Below are positions 45,299 through 54,768 of a stretch of DNA of 64,000 bases, one piece after another. The stretch's first letter is position 1. Each line of letters starts with the position of its first letter. The DNA lies in NCBI RefSeq assembly GCF_017751145.1, contig NZ_CP046640.1, positions 786,137 to 850,136 on the forward strand, read 5' to 3'. The position numbers and the translations under genes are program-made. This stretch comes from Iocasia fonsfrigidae (GTDB lineage: Bacteria; Bacillota; Halanaerobiia; Halanaerobiales; DTU029). The notes beneath the pieces are model-generated. The model did no database searches. It saw only the letters and a list, made by a program, of their open reading frames with translations, and was not told the origin of the DNA.

Positions 45299-46617
45299 AG
45301 CAAAAAATAATAGTGGTGACATTATTAGTACTAATAATGCTATCTGCACTACCTGTTTTTGCTGCTGAAGACTTGAGTCTAGAAAAGGCAGTTAAAAAGG
45401 CAGTTCTGCAAAATAGGCAACTGGAAAATGCCCGCTATGAGATTAGTAGTGCAGAAAAGGATATAGATTTGACAATTAGGTCATATTATCCAACAGTTGA
45501 TTTAAAGACTTCCTTTACAAAGTTGGATGAAGGGCAAAGCACAATAAATCCTAAAGCTATAATTGCTGGAGACGATTCATCTTTAATTATGGAAACACCT
45601 GATGAAAATTATAGTACTTCATTGACTTTAACTCAACCAATCTGGTTGGGAGGAAAAGTGAGTTTAAATAAGAAAATAGCTACCTATGCTTTAGAGATTA
45701 CTAAGGCCAATTATGAACAACAGGAAGAAGAAACTATCTTTAATGTTATTCAGGCCTATTATGGTGTTTTACAGGCAGAAGGAATGGTAGATATCAGAAA
45801 AGAAGCCCTGGATATAATAAATGACCATTTAAATCTGGTTCAGAAAAATTTAAAGGCAGGTCTGGTTATTAAACAGGACCTCCTGCAGACCAAGATTGAA
45901 AAACATAAAGCTGAAGAGGAGTTAACGGCAGCGGAAAATGACCTGACGATTGCCCATAAAAGAATGGTCCAACTGCTGGCAGAGAGAAAAGAATATAATC
46001 TTACTCAACCAGAAAATGTTCCAGCAGGAGAGCTGCAGGAAAATAAGTTGTTTTCAACTGCTTTAGAAAACAGGAGTGAACTACTTGCTATGGAGTTAAA
46101 TAAGAAATTAATAGAGACAAGGAAAGAGCTTAATGCTAATCCTTATCGTCCCCAGATCAGTCTTAAAGGTTCTTATGAGTGGGAAGATGATGAATTTTTA
46201 GGAGATGATGGTTGGTCAGTGACTTTAGGAGGTAGTATTCCTTTATATGATGCTGGTAAAGCTGGTATTGAAGGGGAAAAAGAAGACTTGGCTTTAGAAA
46301 AAAATCAAAATTCCCAGAAGGAACTAATTGAATCAATTAGAATTGATATTAAGGATTCTGTGTTATCTGTAGAACAGGCCCATGAAATGATGGAATTAGA
46401 GAAGTTATCACTGGAAAATGCCTCTGAAAATCTGGCCTTGGCCAATAAAAGCTATATAGCTGGTGTAGGTACTAATACAGGTGTTACTGATGCCCAGGCA
46501 AACTACAGACAGGCTCAGATATCCCTGCTGCAGGCAGAATATAGTTATGAGATAGAACTATTTAGAACACTCTATAGGACTGGTCAATTAAGTGAATATT
46601 TTAAGGAAGTGATATAA
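45295..46617 (+). CDS. TolC-family outer-membrane efflux protein
   Basis: A 440-residue protein with signal peptide 1-23 (ending PVFA) and two outer-membrane efflux repeats rich in long helices (DLSLEKAVKKAVLQNRQLENARYE and the later ELLAMELNKKLIETRKELNA region). It forms the trimeric channel-tunnel for the adaptor and pump next to it. Its presence shows an outer membrane. The adaptor ATG immediately follows its stop. Confidence 0.93.
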   Translation: MKQKIIVVTLLVLIMLSALPVFAAEDLSLEKAVKKAVLQNRQLENARYEISSAEKDIDLTIRSYYPTVDLKTSFTKLDEGQSTINPKAIIAGDDSSLIMETPDENYSTSLTLTQPIWLGGKVSLNKKIATYALEITKANYEQQEEETIFNVIQAYYGVLQAEGMVDIRKEALDIINDHLNLVQKNLKAGLVIKQDLLQTKIEKHKAEEELTAAENDLTIAHKRMVQLLAERKEYNLTQPENVPAGELQENKLFSTALENRSELLAMELNKKLIETRKELNANPYRPQISLKGSYEWEDDEFLGDDGWSVTLGGSIPLYDAGKAGIEGEKEDLALEKNQNSQKELIESIRIDIKDSVLSVEQAHEMMELEKLSLENASENLALANKSYIAGVGTNTGVTDAQANYRQAQISLLQAEYSYEIELFRTLYRTGQLSEYFKEVI

Positions 46618-48138
46618 ATGCAGAAGCAATTACATACAATTACACTCTTAGTTTTAATGTTAGTTTTTACTACAGTTGCTGTGATGGCTGCTGCTTCAGT
46701 TGAAGTTACTGAAGTTGAACAGGGTAATATTAAAATTATAGAAACAGTTACTGGAACAGTAAAAGCAGATAAAAATGTTAATGTCCCTGCGGAGATAGGT
46801 GGGGTTGCCAAGCAGGTCAAAGTAGAAATTGGTGATCAAGTGGCAAAAGGAGAGGTATTGATTGTGCTGAACCAGGAAAAACTCCTGGTTCAGCAGAAAC
46901 AGGCCGAGGCTGCCCTGGAGAGTGCAAGGGCTAATTATGATCAGCTTAAAAATGGTGCTACTCAGGAAGAACTGGATAGAGCAGAAGCCTCTTATCAGCA
47001 GGCCAAAAGTACCCTTGAAAATGCAAAAACTAATTTAAAGTTAGTAGAAGAGTTATATAATGATAAAACCTCACTTGAACAACAGTTGACTTCTGCTGAA
47101 AGTCAGATGGCAAATGCTGAACAGCAGTTAGCAAGTGCCAGGCAAAGCCTTAACCAGGCTCAGGTTAATTTTAACCAGGCTAAAAAAGATTATGAAAGAA
47201 TGGAGTATCTATTTTCTGAAAGTGTAGTAACCGAAAAAGACTATGATGCAGCAGAAAGCCAGTATAAAAATGCTGAGTCAGCTTTAAATACTGCTAAAAT
47301 CACTGTTGAACAGGCTGAAATAAGCTATCAGGCAGCCAAGAGGAGTTATCAGTTGACTAAAGATACCTATGATAATCCAACCCAATTGAAGCAGCAGCTG
47401 GAAAATGCCCGCAGTCAGGTAAAAAATGCTGAGGCTGGACTTGACTCAGCCAAAGCCAATCTGGCTGAGGTTAAGAGGGGAGCCAGGGAAGAACAGTTGA
47501 GGGCTGCCCTGGCCCAGGTTAGACAGGCCGAAGCTAATTTAGAGCAGGTCAAATTAAATCTGGCAGACACTACAATTACCAGTCCTATTAGTGGGGTTAT
47601 TTCTGCTGTGAATATTGAAGAGGGAGAATTAGTTTCAGCAGGTCAGTCAGTGGTAAATGTGGTCAACCTGAATCATGTCTATGTTCAACTAGATGTTACA
47701 GCTTCAACAGTAGCCAGACTAGTCAAAGGGGAGCAGGTCAAGGTAGATGTTGAGACCATGAATGATAGTTTAAGTGGAGAGATTAGTAATATTAGTCCTG
47801 CTGCTGATCCCCAGACCAAAAATTACCTGGTCAAAGTTAAATTGGCTAATCCGGCTTTAAAGATAAAGGCGGGTATGTTTGCTGATGTAGCACTCATTAA
47901 AGGTTCAGCCCAGAATGCAGTTATAGTACCGATTGAAGCGGTTCTGGATTTAGATTCGGCCCATCCCTATCTCTATCTTCTTAAGGATAATAAAGCTGTT
48001 AAACAGAAAATAGAAATAGGGATTACTAATAGTGATGAAGTAGAAGTTAGCTCTGGAGTAGATGTCGGGGACCAGGTGATAATTAAAGGTCAAAATAGAA
48101 TTGATTCTGGAGTAGAGGTTAAGGTGATCAATAGATGA
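46618..48138 (+). CDS. RND efflux periplasmic adaptor (HlyD/MFP family)
   Basis: A 506-residue periplasmic adaptor. Signal-like N-terminus 1-24; the first lipoyl half-motif at about 50-80 (VPAEIGGVAKQVKVEIGDQV); a very long coiled-coil hairpin (about 85-310, rich in AEQQLASARQSLNQAQ-type heptads); the second lipoyl half ITSPISGVISAVNIEEGELV; and the beta-barrel and membrane-proximal domains. The coiled coil is longer than in AcrA, which may suit a wide periplasm. It overlaps the pump gene by four bases. Confidence 0.92.
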   Translation: MQKQLHTITLLVLMLVFTTVAVMAAASVEVTEVEQGNIKIIETVTGTVKADKNVNVPAEIGGVAKQVKVEIGDQVAKGEVLIVLNQEKLLVQQKQAEAALESARANYDQLKNGATQEELDRAEASYQQAKSTLENAKTNLKLVEELYNDKTSLEQQLTSAESQMANAEQQLASARQSLNQAQVNFNQAKKDYERMEYLFSESVVTEKDYDAAESQYKNAESALNTAKITVEQAEISYQAAKRSYQLTKDTYDNPTQLKQQLENARSQVKNAEAGLDSAKANLAEVKRGAREEQLRAALAQVRQAEANLEQVKLNLADTTITSPISGVISAVNIEEGELVSAGQSVVNVVNLNHVYVQLDVTASTVARLVKGEQVKVDVETMNDSLSGEISNISPAADPQTKNYLVKVKLANPALKIKAGMFADVALIKGSAQNAVIVPIEAVLDLDSAHPYLYLLKDNKAVKQKIEIGITNSDEVEVSSGVDVGDQVIIKGQNRIDSGVEVKVINR

Positions 48139-51100
48139 AGCTATCAGATTTCTCAATTCGACGCAGTGTGACAACTACAATGTTGATTCTTTTGGTGATT
48201 ATCTTTGGGTTTGTCTCTCTTTCCAGATTGAATATTGATCTTTTCCCAGATATAGTATTTCCCGGAGCAGTAATTATGACCAGTTATACCGGTGTTGGTT
48301 CAGAAGAAATAGAAAATCTAATTACGGAACCTATTGAAAGTTCTATTTCGACGGTGGAAGGAGTCAAATCGATTGATTCTACTTCTGCTATGGGGCAGTC
48401 ATCTGTGATGGTTGAATTTGAGTGGGGTAGAGATATGGATTTTGCTGTTCAGGATTTGAGAGAACAGATTGATTTAATTAGCAGTTCTGTTCTGCCTGAT
48501 GATGCCGATGAATCACTTATTTTCAAATTTGACCCTTCTATGTTCCCGATTATGCTCTATGGTGTTGGTAGTCAAGAAATGGAACTGGCCGATTTAAAAC
48601 AGGAAATAGAAGATGTCATTCAACCCCGTTTAGAGAGATTACCTGGTGTAGCCCAGGTCAATTTGCGTGGTGGACGGGACCGAGAAATAATTATTTCTCT
48701 GAAGAGGGATCGTTTAAATCATTATGGAGTAGATTTTGATACTGTTAATGGTATTTTAGCTCGGGAAAATGTTAATGTTTCGGCTGGTGAAATTGTCAGA
48801 GGCAATAAGAATTTACTGCTTAGAACAATGGGTAAATTTAAAACCCTGGATGATATTAGAAAGATCAATATTCCGGTTGCTAATGGTGGGCTGGTAAAAT
48901 TATCTGACCTGGGTCAAGTAAAAGATGGTTTTGAAGATGTTGAGACTATTGCCCGGACCAATCAGGCCAGGAGCATGGGTTTGCTTATCCAGAAACAGAC
49001 TGATGCCAATACAGTTGAAGTATGTAACACTATTCGTGAGGAAATGGAAGAGATCGAGCAGGAATATGATGGTCAATTAAATATTGCCTTGTCAATGGAC
49101 CAAGCTGAGTTTATTCAGAAATCAATTAATAATGTTGCTCAAAATGCGGTGATTGGTGGTCTGCTGGCTGTCATAATTCTGCTGCTTTTCTTACGTAATA
49201 TCCGTAGTACGATTGTTATTTCAACTGCGATTCCGATTTCTGTTATTGGTACTTTTGTGATGATGTATTTTGCCAATTTGAATCTAAATGTTATTTCCCT
49301 TGGTGGTCTAGCTCTGGGGGTAGGGATGCTAGTTGATAATGCCATTGTTGTTCTGGAAAATATTTATCGCTATCGCAGTTTAGGTAAAAGTAAAATGGAA
49401 GCAGCCCACAAGGGGAGTACAGAGGTGGGGATGGCTATTGTGGCTTCAACCCTTACTACTTTAGCGGTTTTTTTGCCAATTTTATTTACAGAAGGACTGG
49501 CGGCGAGATTATTTAGAGACCTGGCTTTTACAGTTGGTTTTTCTTTAACAGCTTCTCTCTTAGTGGCTTTAACCTGGATACCTATGCTTTCTTCTAAAAT
49601 CTTAAAGGTAAAGGCAAAAGAGCTGGCTGGGCAGCAACAGGATAGTCGGGTTGGCAAAATTTACCGCAGCTTATTAAGTTCTGCTTTAAAACATAGGTGG
49701 GTTATTGTAGCAATTTTAATTGTTGCTTTGGTAGCTAGTTTGGCTTTGGTTCCCCTGATTGGGTTTGAATTTATGCCCTCATCTGACCGTGGTTCTTTCA
49801 CCATTAACTATGATTTACCTGTGGGAACAACACTCTCTGAGTCAGATAAGGTAGCTAAAAAAGTTGAGTCTGTTTTAAAAGAAATTCCAGAGGTAGATAA
49901 TATTTTTACCAATGTTGGTGCTGAAGATATGATGAGTACTTCCGGCAGTAGTCATACAGGCTCAATAAATGTTAGCTTAGTAGATTCTGACCAAAGAGAG
50001 TGTTCTACCCAGGAGGTTATAGAAGAATTGAGGGGTAAGTTGGAAATCCCTGATGTAAAATTAATTTTCAGTGTTCAAAGTGGTATGAGTTCTGGAAAAC
50101 CTGTTAGTATTAAGTTAAAGGGTGATGATTTAGATGTACTTAGGGAATATAGTACTCTGGCAGCAGCAGAAATGGAGAAGATTGAGGGTTTAAGGGAAAT
50201 AGAGGATAGTTTTCAGGAAGGGAGACCTGAACTACAAATAGCAATAGACCGTTCCCTGGCCAGTCAATTTAATCTTAATGCCAGTCAGGTAGCCAATACA
50301 CTTAGAACAGCTGTTGATGGTGATGTAACAACAGAATATGAAGTTGCTGGAGATGAATATGATATCAGGGTTAAGCTAGCTGAAAGTGACATAGATTCTA
50401 TTACTAAACTTGCTAATTTGAATATTATTACTAGCAATGGAACCCAGGTCCCACTGCAGCGCTTTGCTAAACTGAATACTGCCCAAGGTCCAAATGAAAT
50501 ATTACGTAGTGATGAACAGAGATATGCAGAAATAACAGCTGATCTCTATAATACAGATTTAGGCTCTGTCATGGAAGAGATTAGAGAGAGGTTAAATAAT
50601 AATATTACTCTGCCTGATGGCTATGAATTTAGTTTTGAAGGTGAATATGAGGATATGCAGGAATCATTTGGGTCATTAGGAATGGCTATGATCCTTGCTA
50701 TACTATTGGTCTATATGGTTATGGCCTCCCAGTTTGAATCCTTGATTCACCCCTTTGTGATTATGTTTACCATTCCACTGGCCCTAATAGGTGTTTTATT
50801 TGGACTTTATATCAGTAAGAGTATCCTGTCAGTAGCTTCTTTAATTGGGGTAATTACCCTGGTTGGAATTGTAGTTAATAATGGGATTGTACTAGTTGAT
50901 TATATCAATACACTAAGAGCTAGTGGACAAACGAAAATTGAGGCTATTATTGAAGCAGGGGTTACCAGAATTAGACCGATCATGATGACAGCCCTGACGA
51001 CAATACTGGGGATGCTGCCACTTGCCTTAGGAATTGGTGATGGTGCGGAATTTTCCCAGCCGATGGGGATCGTTATTGTGAGTGGACTTAGTTTTGCAAC

Positions 51101-51215
51101 CCTCTTAACCCTATTTATAGTTCCGATATTTTATTCACTAATGACAGACCTTGCAAATATAGTTATGACCAAAGTTAAGGGAAGGAATAGTTCAGAGTCG
51201 GCAGAAAACATTTAA
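48135..51215 (+). CDS. RND-family efflux pump (AcrB/MdtC-like)
   Basis: A 1026-residue proton-driven inner-membrane pump with 12 membrane helices and two large periplasmic loops. The start (SIRRSVTTTMLILLVIIFGF), the LGGLALGVGMLVDNAIVVLE motif of helix 4 (with the proton-relay Asp region) and the repeat VGIVVNNGIVLVDYIN in the second half are intact. The substrate may be drugs, dyes or bile-like compounds. It is followed by a perfect terminator. Confidence 0.95.
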   Translation: MKLSDFSIRRSVTTTMLILLVIIFGFVSLSRLNIDLFPDIVFPGAVIMTSYTGVGSEEIENLITEPIESSISTVEGVKSIDSTSAMGQSSVMVEFEWGRDMDFAVQDLREQIDLISSSVLPDDADESLIFKFDPSMFPIMLYGVGSQEMELADLKQEIEDVIQPRLERLPGVAQVNLRGGRDREIIISLKRDRLNHYGVDFDTVNGILARENVNVSAGEIVRGNKNLLLRTMGKFKTLDDIRKINIPVANGGLVKLSDLGQVKDGFEDVETIARTNQARSMGLLIQKQTDANTVEVCNTIREEMEEIEQEYDGQLNIALSMDQAEFIQKSINNVAQNAVIGGLLAVIILLLFLRNIRSTIVISTAIPISVIGTFVMMYFANLNLNVISLGGLALGVGMLVDNAIVVLENIYRYRSLGKSKMEAAHKGSTEVGMAIVASTLTTLAVFLPILFTEGLAARLFRDLAFTVGFSLTASLLVALTWIPMLSSKILKVKAKELAGQQQDSRVGKIYRSLLSSALKHRWVIVAILIVALVASLALVPLIGFEFMPSSDRGSFTINYDLPVGTTLSESDKVAKKVESVLKEIPEVDNIFTNVGAEDMMSTSGSSHTGSINVSLVDSDQRECSTQEVIEELRGKLEIPDVKLIFSVQSGMSSGKPVSIKLKGDDLDVLREYSTLAAAEMEKIEGLREIEDSFQEGRPELQIAIDRSLASQFNLNASQVANTLRTAVDGDVTTEYEVAGDEYDIRVKLAESDIDSITKLANLNIITSNGTQVPLQRFAKLNTAQGPNEILRSDEQRYAEITADLYNTDLGSVMEEIRERLNNNITLPDGYEFSFEGEYEDMQESFGSLGMAMILAILLVYMVMASQFESLIHPFVIMFTIPLALIGVLFGLYISKSILSVASLIGVITLVGIVVNNGIVLVDYINTLRASGQTKIEAIIEAGVTRIRPIMMTALTTILGMLPLALGIGDGAEFSQPMGIVIVSGLSFATLLTLFIVPIFYSLMTDLANIVMTKVKGRNSSESAENI

Positions 51216-51227
51216 ATAACTGAAATC

Positions 51228-51267
51228 AAAAATGCTTCTGAATCATTAATGATTCAGAAGCATTTTT
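51228..51267 (+). terminator. perfect palindromic terminator after the efflux operon
   Basis: A 40-base perfect palindrome with A5 and T5 ends (51228-51247 and 51248-51267). It can work in both directions. Confidence 0.92.
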
Positions 51268-51374
51268 AAATAAGACACTTAAATATTAAATATGAAAGGG
51301 ATTTAAGCTATACTGGGCTTGGTTTTCATATTCTAACAATATATATAATTTGGGGAATATTATGTTAATTCTGT

Positions 51375-51818
51375 TTATTTTAGCTGATTTTTAAAATTAA
51401 TTAAAACTTTTTCCATTAAAGATATTAAATCCTGCTGTTCTTCTTTTGAAAGTATTTTCAGGACGGTCATTTTAGATTCGAGTAATAGATTGTATTGCTG
51501 TTCATAGATTTCTCTTCCCTTAGGGGATAAACTAACTTTTACTATTCGTCTGTCTTTTTTGGAGCGAAATCGTGTCAGGTATTCTTTGTTAACCAGCCTG
51601 TCCACTATACTGGTCATGGTTGTTGCTGGAATGGAAAAGACATCAGCCAGTTCAGACATAGTTGCACTATCATTTTTTATTCCCAGGATTTGAATAGTGA
51701 ATAATTCCTTGATATTCAAGTTGGAAACCTCTGAGAATAGATGTTGTTGCTGCCATTGACATTTGAATAAATCGAATAAAATTTTGTCTAATTTTTTAGC
51801 TCTCTCTCTAATGCTCAT
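51375..51818 (-). CDS. MarR-family transcriptional regulator 2
   Basis: A 147-residue winged-helix regulator, paralogous to that at 43859-44290. The shared core is SELADVFSIPATTMTSIVDRLVNKEYLTRFRSKKDRRIVKVSLSPKG in outline, with identical TTMTSIV and KDRRIV/DDRRIV features. It is transcribed away from the porin gene, with 643 bases between them. Its ATG has only a modest ribosome site (GGAATT). Likely targets are its own promoter, the efflux operon or the porin. Confidence 0.92.
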   Translation of the reverse strand: MSIRERAKKLDKILFDLFKCQWQQQHLFSEVSNLNIKELFTIQILGIKNDSATMSELADVFSIPATTMTSIVDRLVNKEYLTRFRSKKDRRIVKVSLSPKGREIYEQQYNLLLESKMTVLKILSKEEQQDLISLMEKVLINFKNQLK

Positions 51819-51913
51819 TGTTTAAAATTCCTTTCTGCCCTTGATTTAGTAGTATTATTATATCACAAAATTAATTTGAATAACAAACTTTTATAAAATC
51901 AAGGATGAATAGC

Positions 51914-51942
51914 TTGACAGAGAAAAAAACTTATGTTATATT
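51914..51942 (+). promoter_or_regulatory. promoter of the SLH porin leader
   Basis: TTGACA (51914-51919), 17-bp spacer, TATATT (51937-51942). TATGTTA precedes/overlaps the -10, as at 44302-44330. The TCGCAT box begins at 51972, 30 bp downstream, and continues TCGCATAATACGA (51972-51984). Confidence 0.75.
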
Positions 51943-52077
51943 AATAGTACAATAATGGAAATAAATCATTATCGCATAATACGACAAATTATTTATATTA
52001 ATATGAGACAATCCAATAATTAAATACTACATATTTTATTACATACATATTATTATTTAATAAGTCAATTAAACTTT

Positions 52078-52202
52078 GCCAGGAGGAGTTATCTCCTTAC
52101 AGGTGCTGTTATTTAATCTTTCTACCCTTGATTTTGGTTAAATAAAATTACTTGTAAGACGAATAAATTTGCGGGGGGCACCGCCTTCTCCTGGTTTTTA
52201 AA
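52078..52202 (+). ncRNA. structured leader RNA ending in a terminator, upstream of the SLH porin
   Basis: Nested pairings are visible: CCAGGAG (about 52079-52085) with CTCCTGG (about 52188-52194); CTTACA (52097 region) with TGTAAG (52153 region); TTATTTAA with TTAAATAA inside that. TTTTT follows the outermost stem, as in a terminator. GGTGC and GCACC could form an alternative helix. This may be an attenuator or riboswitch-like element of a class I do not recognise, or a small RNA of about 250 bases starting near 51949. The 260 bases from 52203 to the gene show no clear further structure. Confidence 0.55.
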
Positions 52203-52461
52203 AGTCTTTATAGCATATAATACTTTTATAAGTAGAGCTATACTTATCTTGAACATTTGCTAATATTAATTAAGGGGGGATGGAGAAAATTAGTTTAAAG
52301 GCAAATGGAAGAAGATATTATAGACTGATTTGTCTATCTACTTTAAGGACAATATGAGGTTTAAGGAAACTAGGACACTTAATTCTTTTTTGTCGATTTA
52401 AAGTTAAAGATGAATCAGGCAATATATCAAAAATCAAACCGAAAAATGAAAGGGGATTTAC

Positions 52462-54351
52462 ATGAAGAAATTTGTTATTGCTACATTTTTAGTACTTGCT
52501 TTAACTGCTTCTGCCTTTGCAGCTTCTTTCGCAGATGTGCCTTCAAGTCACTGGGCATATGAAGCAGTTAACAAACTTGTTGCTTCCGGTATTTTATCCG
52601 GTTATCCAGATGGGACTTTTAAAGGCCAGAATAACCTGAGCCGTTATGAAATCGCTGTTGTTGTTGCCCGTGTTCTTGACCAGATTGAGGCAGAACAGGC
52701 TGCTTTAGCTGATGGAATTGCTGATGCTGATAGTCTGAGTGTTGGGCAAGCACAGCAGGTTAACGAAATCGTTAAGGCTATTGTTGCTAAGAATACTGGT
52801 GAAGAATTAAGTGACGAACAGGCTAACGAGGTTCGCAGTATAGTTCAGGCCCTGACTTTTGAATTCAGGCCAGAACTGAAAGAAATTGGTGCTGCTGTTG
52901 ATGCTTTAGCAGTAGATGTTGACGAATTAGACTCCAGGGTAGCTGCTCTAGAAGCACAACCTAGGGATAATGTTAGTATCACTGGTACTGTAAACAACAT
53001 CTTCGAAACCGCTGACTATGGAGATAAAGACGTTGATGCCTTTGCGACTGCCATAGTATGGGCCGACGATGATGCCTTAGATGAACAAGATGATGATGAT
53101 GACCTGACAGGTGTTATTGACTCAGATGATATGCCAGCAGCTAAGGCCTTCTATCAGGAAATTGATTTAAATATTGGGGCTAATGTTGATGATATTAGTT
53201 TTAATTTAGCTGTAGATACTATTAGTAATCTATTTAGTGAAACTGATACAGCATTTGCTGGTTATAAACTCGGTCAAGCTACAAATGAGAGTGACTTTAA
53301 GATGGATACAGGTTTATTAACCATTTCTAAAGATGCCTATGCCTTTAAAGCAGGGGATTTTGAGGATTATGATATTGACCCTTACTTTATTGATGATGAA
53401 GACATGGAAGGTATTGAAATAAATGCCCCACTTGCTGATCTTGATTTTAAAGTATTTGCAGTAGGTGAAGATGAAAATGATGGAGAAGACCTTGAAGGCG
53501 ATTATTATGGTGTAACTGTTACAAATGAATGGGATAATGCTAAATTAACTGGAAAATTGTACCATGCAAGCCTTGAAGATACTGGTGATGATGATAATAC
53601 AGTAACTGATTTTGCTATAGCAGCTGAAGGTAAGGTTACTGATGCTCTGACCTTGGGTGGTGAAGTTGTCTTCAATCAAAATAACGGTTATGATGCTGAT
53701 GGTAATGAAGCTGATGAAGATGATACACTCTTTAATGTAAATGCCAGCTATCTCCTGACTGATGTAGTAACACTGCGCGGTTTAGTAGAAAGTGTTGGTG
53801 AAGACTTCAACTGTGTTGATACTGTCTTATCTGACCTGGAAGAAGATAATAATTACGACAAATTCAATCTAGGTGCAGATTTTGTCTTAAATGCTAACAA
53901 TACTCTGAGTGCCGATTACACCTTAGTTGATTCTGATTATGATGATGATAAAGAAGATAAGAATGTCTTTGGTGTTGGCCTAGAAAATACTACTGGTAAA
54001 TTCACTAATAGTGCATCTATTGAATTCACACAGCATGATGAATACGTCGATGATAGTGATGTAACAGTATTGAAATTAGGTACAGATTATGCTATGTCTG
54101 ATGTAACTACCATTGGTGCAGATTTAGTATACAAATCAGCTGAGGATTATAGAGTTGATTTTAATGGTGTTGAGGAGAAGTTTAAAGACTTAAAATATAC
54201 TTATCTAGTTTTCAATATTGATCATCAGTTATCTGATAATATCAGCTGGTTGAATGAAGTACAATTAATTAATGGTGATTTAGACGATGTTGCTGAAAGT
54301 TATGATGTTGAAGGTAATTCCTTCAAATCTCAATTATCAGTTAGCTTCTAA
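52462..54351 (+). CDS. SLH-domain outer-membrane porin-like protein (OmpM type)
   Basis: A 629-residue cell-envelope protein. Signal peptide 1-20 (SAFA-A); one SLH domain at about 21-75 (FADVPSSHWAYEAVNKLVAS, GYPDGTFKGQNNLSRYE), which normally binds peptidoglycan-linked polymer; a coiled-coil segment near 135-168 (LKEIGAAVDALAVDVDELDS); then about 450 residues of alternating beta-strands ending in Phe (SQLSVSF), the mark of outer-membrane barrels. It is rich in Asp and Glu, with runs such as DEQDDDDDLTG, which suits a halophile or calcium binding. Such proteins tether the outer membrane to the cell wall in diderm Firmicutes. AAAGGGG precedes the ATG. Confidence 0.9.
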   Translation: MKKFVIATFLVLALTASAFAASFADVPSSHWAYEAVNKLVASGILSGYPDGTFKGQNNLSRYEIAVVVARVLDQIEAEQAALADGIADADSLSVGQAQQVNEIVKAIVAKNTGEELSDEQANEVRSIVQALTFEFRPELKEIGAAVDALAVDVDELDSRVAALEAQPRDNVSITGTVNNIFETADYGDKDVDAFATAIVWADDDALDEQDDDDDLTGVIDSDDMPAAKAFYQEIDLNIGANVDDISFNLAVDTISNLFSETDTAFAGYKLGQATNESDFKMDTGLLTISKDAYAFKAGDFEDYDIDPYFIDDEDMEGIEINAPLADLDFKVFAVGEDENDGEDLEGDYYGVTVTNEWDNAKLTGKLYHASLEDTGDDDNTVTDFAIAAEGKVTDALTLGGEVVFNQNNGYDADGNEADEDDTLFNVNASYLLTDVVTLRGLVESVGEDFNCVDTVLSDLEEDNNYDKFNLGADFVLNANNTLSADYTLVDSDYDDDKEDKNVFGVGLENTTGKFTNSASIEFTQHDEYVDDSDVTVLKLGTDYAMSDVTTIGADLVYKSAEDYRVDFNGVEEKFKDLKYTYLVFNIDHQLSDNISWLNEVQLINGDLDDVAESYDVEGNSFKSQLSVSF

Positions 54352-54372
54352 AACACCTTAAGAGATGCAATA

Positions 54373-54407
54373 AAGTCCTGGAGAATTATTCTCCGGGGCT
54401 TTTTTTA
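54373..54407 (+). terminator. terminator after the SLH porin
   Basis: AGTCCTGGAGAA pairs with TTCTCCGGGGCT around TTA, followed by T7. Confidence 0.9.
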
Positions 54408-54416
54408 TCCAGAGCA

Positions 54417-54441
54417 TGACAAGGGGACGGTTCGTTTGTCA
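54417..54441 (+). repeat. 25-bp palindromic dispersed repeat, copy 1
   Basis: Begins TGACA and ends TGTCA, with GGGGACGGTTCGTT between. Other copies are 57428-57452 (21 of 25) and 62008-62032 on the minus strand (24 of 25). Confidence 0.85.
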
Positions 54442-54514
54442 TATTTATTTAAATCAGAAGATAACCAGGTAAACATCTTTTTTTAAAATAAAAATGTATA
54501 AGTTCTCACTAAAA

Positions 54515-54592
54515 GTGTTATACTACTGATACCAGCAGTGTTTCTTTTTACTATTTAAGATAGTCAAAAGAATAATACTGCTGGTTTTTTTA
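54515..54592 (+). ncRNA. candidate small RNA with extended -10 promoter and terminator
   Basis: An extended -10 (TGTTATACT, 54516-54524) is followed by a long hairpin. ACCAGCAGT (54531-54539) pairs with ACTGCTGGT (54577-54585), with ACTAT/ATAGT inside, and a T run follows. No gene ends just upstream, as the porin has its own terminator, so a short independent transcript is possible. Confidence 0.4.
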
Positions 54593-54720
54593 TTTTAAGG
54601 CAGGGGATTATTGAATTTTTATAGAATTATTAGCTATAAGTATTTAGTGACTTATACAAGTTTAAAAGTATTATTTCCCTAAGAATTATGATTAACTAGG
54701 ATTTAAGTGGATTCATTGTG

Positions 54721-54729
54721 TGGTATAAT
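54721..54729 (+). promoter_or_regulatory. extended -10 promoter of the CcpN-like regulator
   Basis: TGGTATAAT is an extended -10 without a good -35, about 40 bases before the start codon. Confidence 0.55.
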
Positions 54730-54768
54730 ATTATTACTAATGATTATATCAATAGTAATAAGGGGGGG

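Noticed and set aside
52078-52202. Cyclic di-GMP, SAM or TPP riboswitch in the porin leader
   Set aside because: None of the conserved cores of these classes can be found; it is reported only as an unclassified structure.
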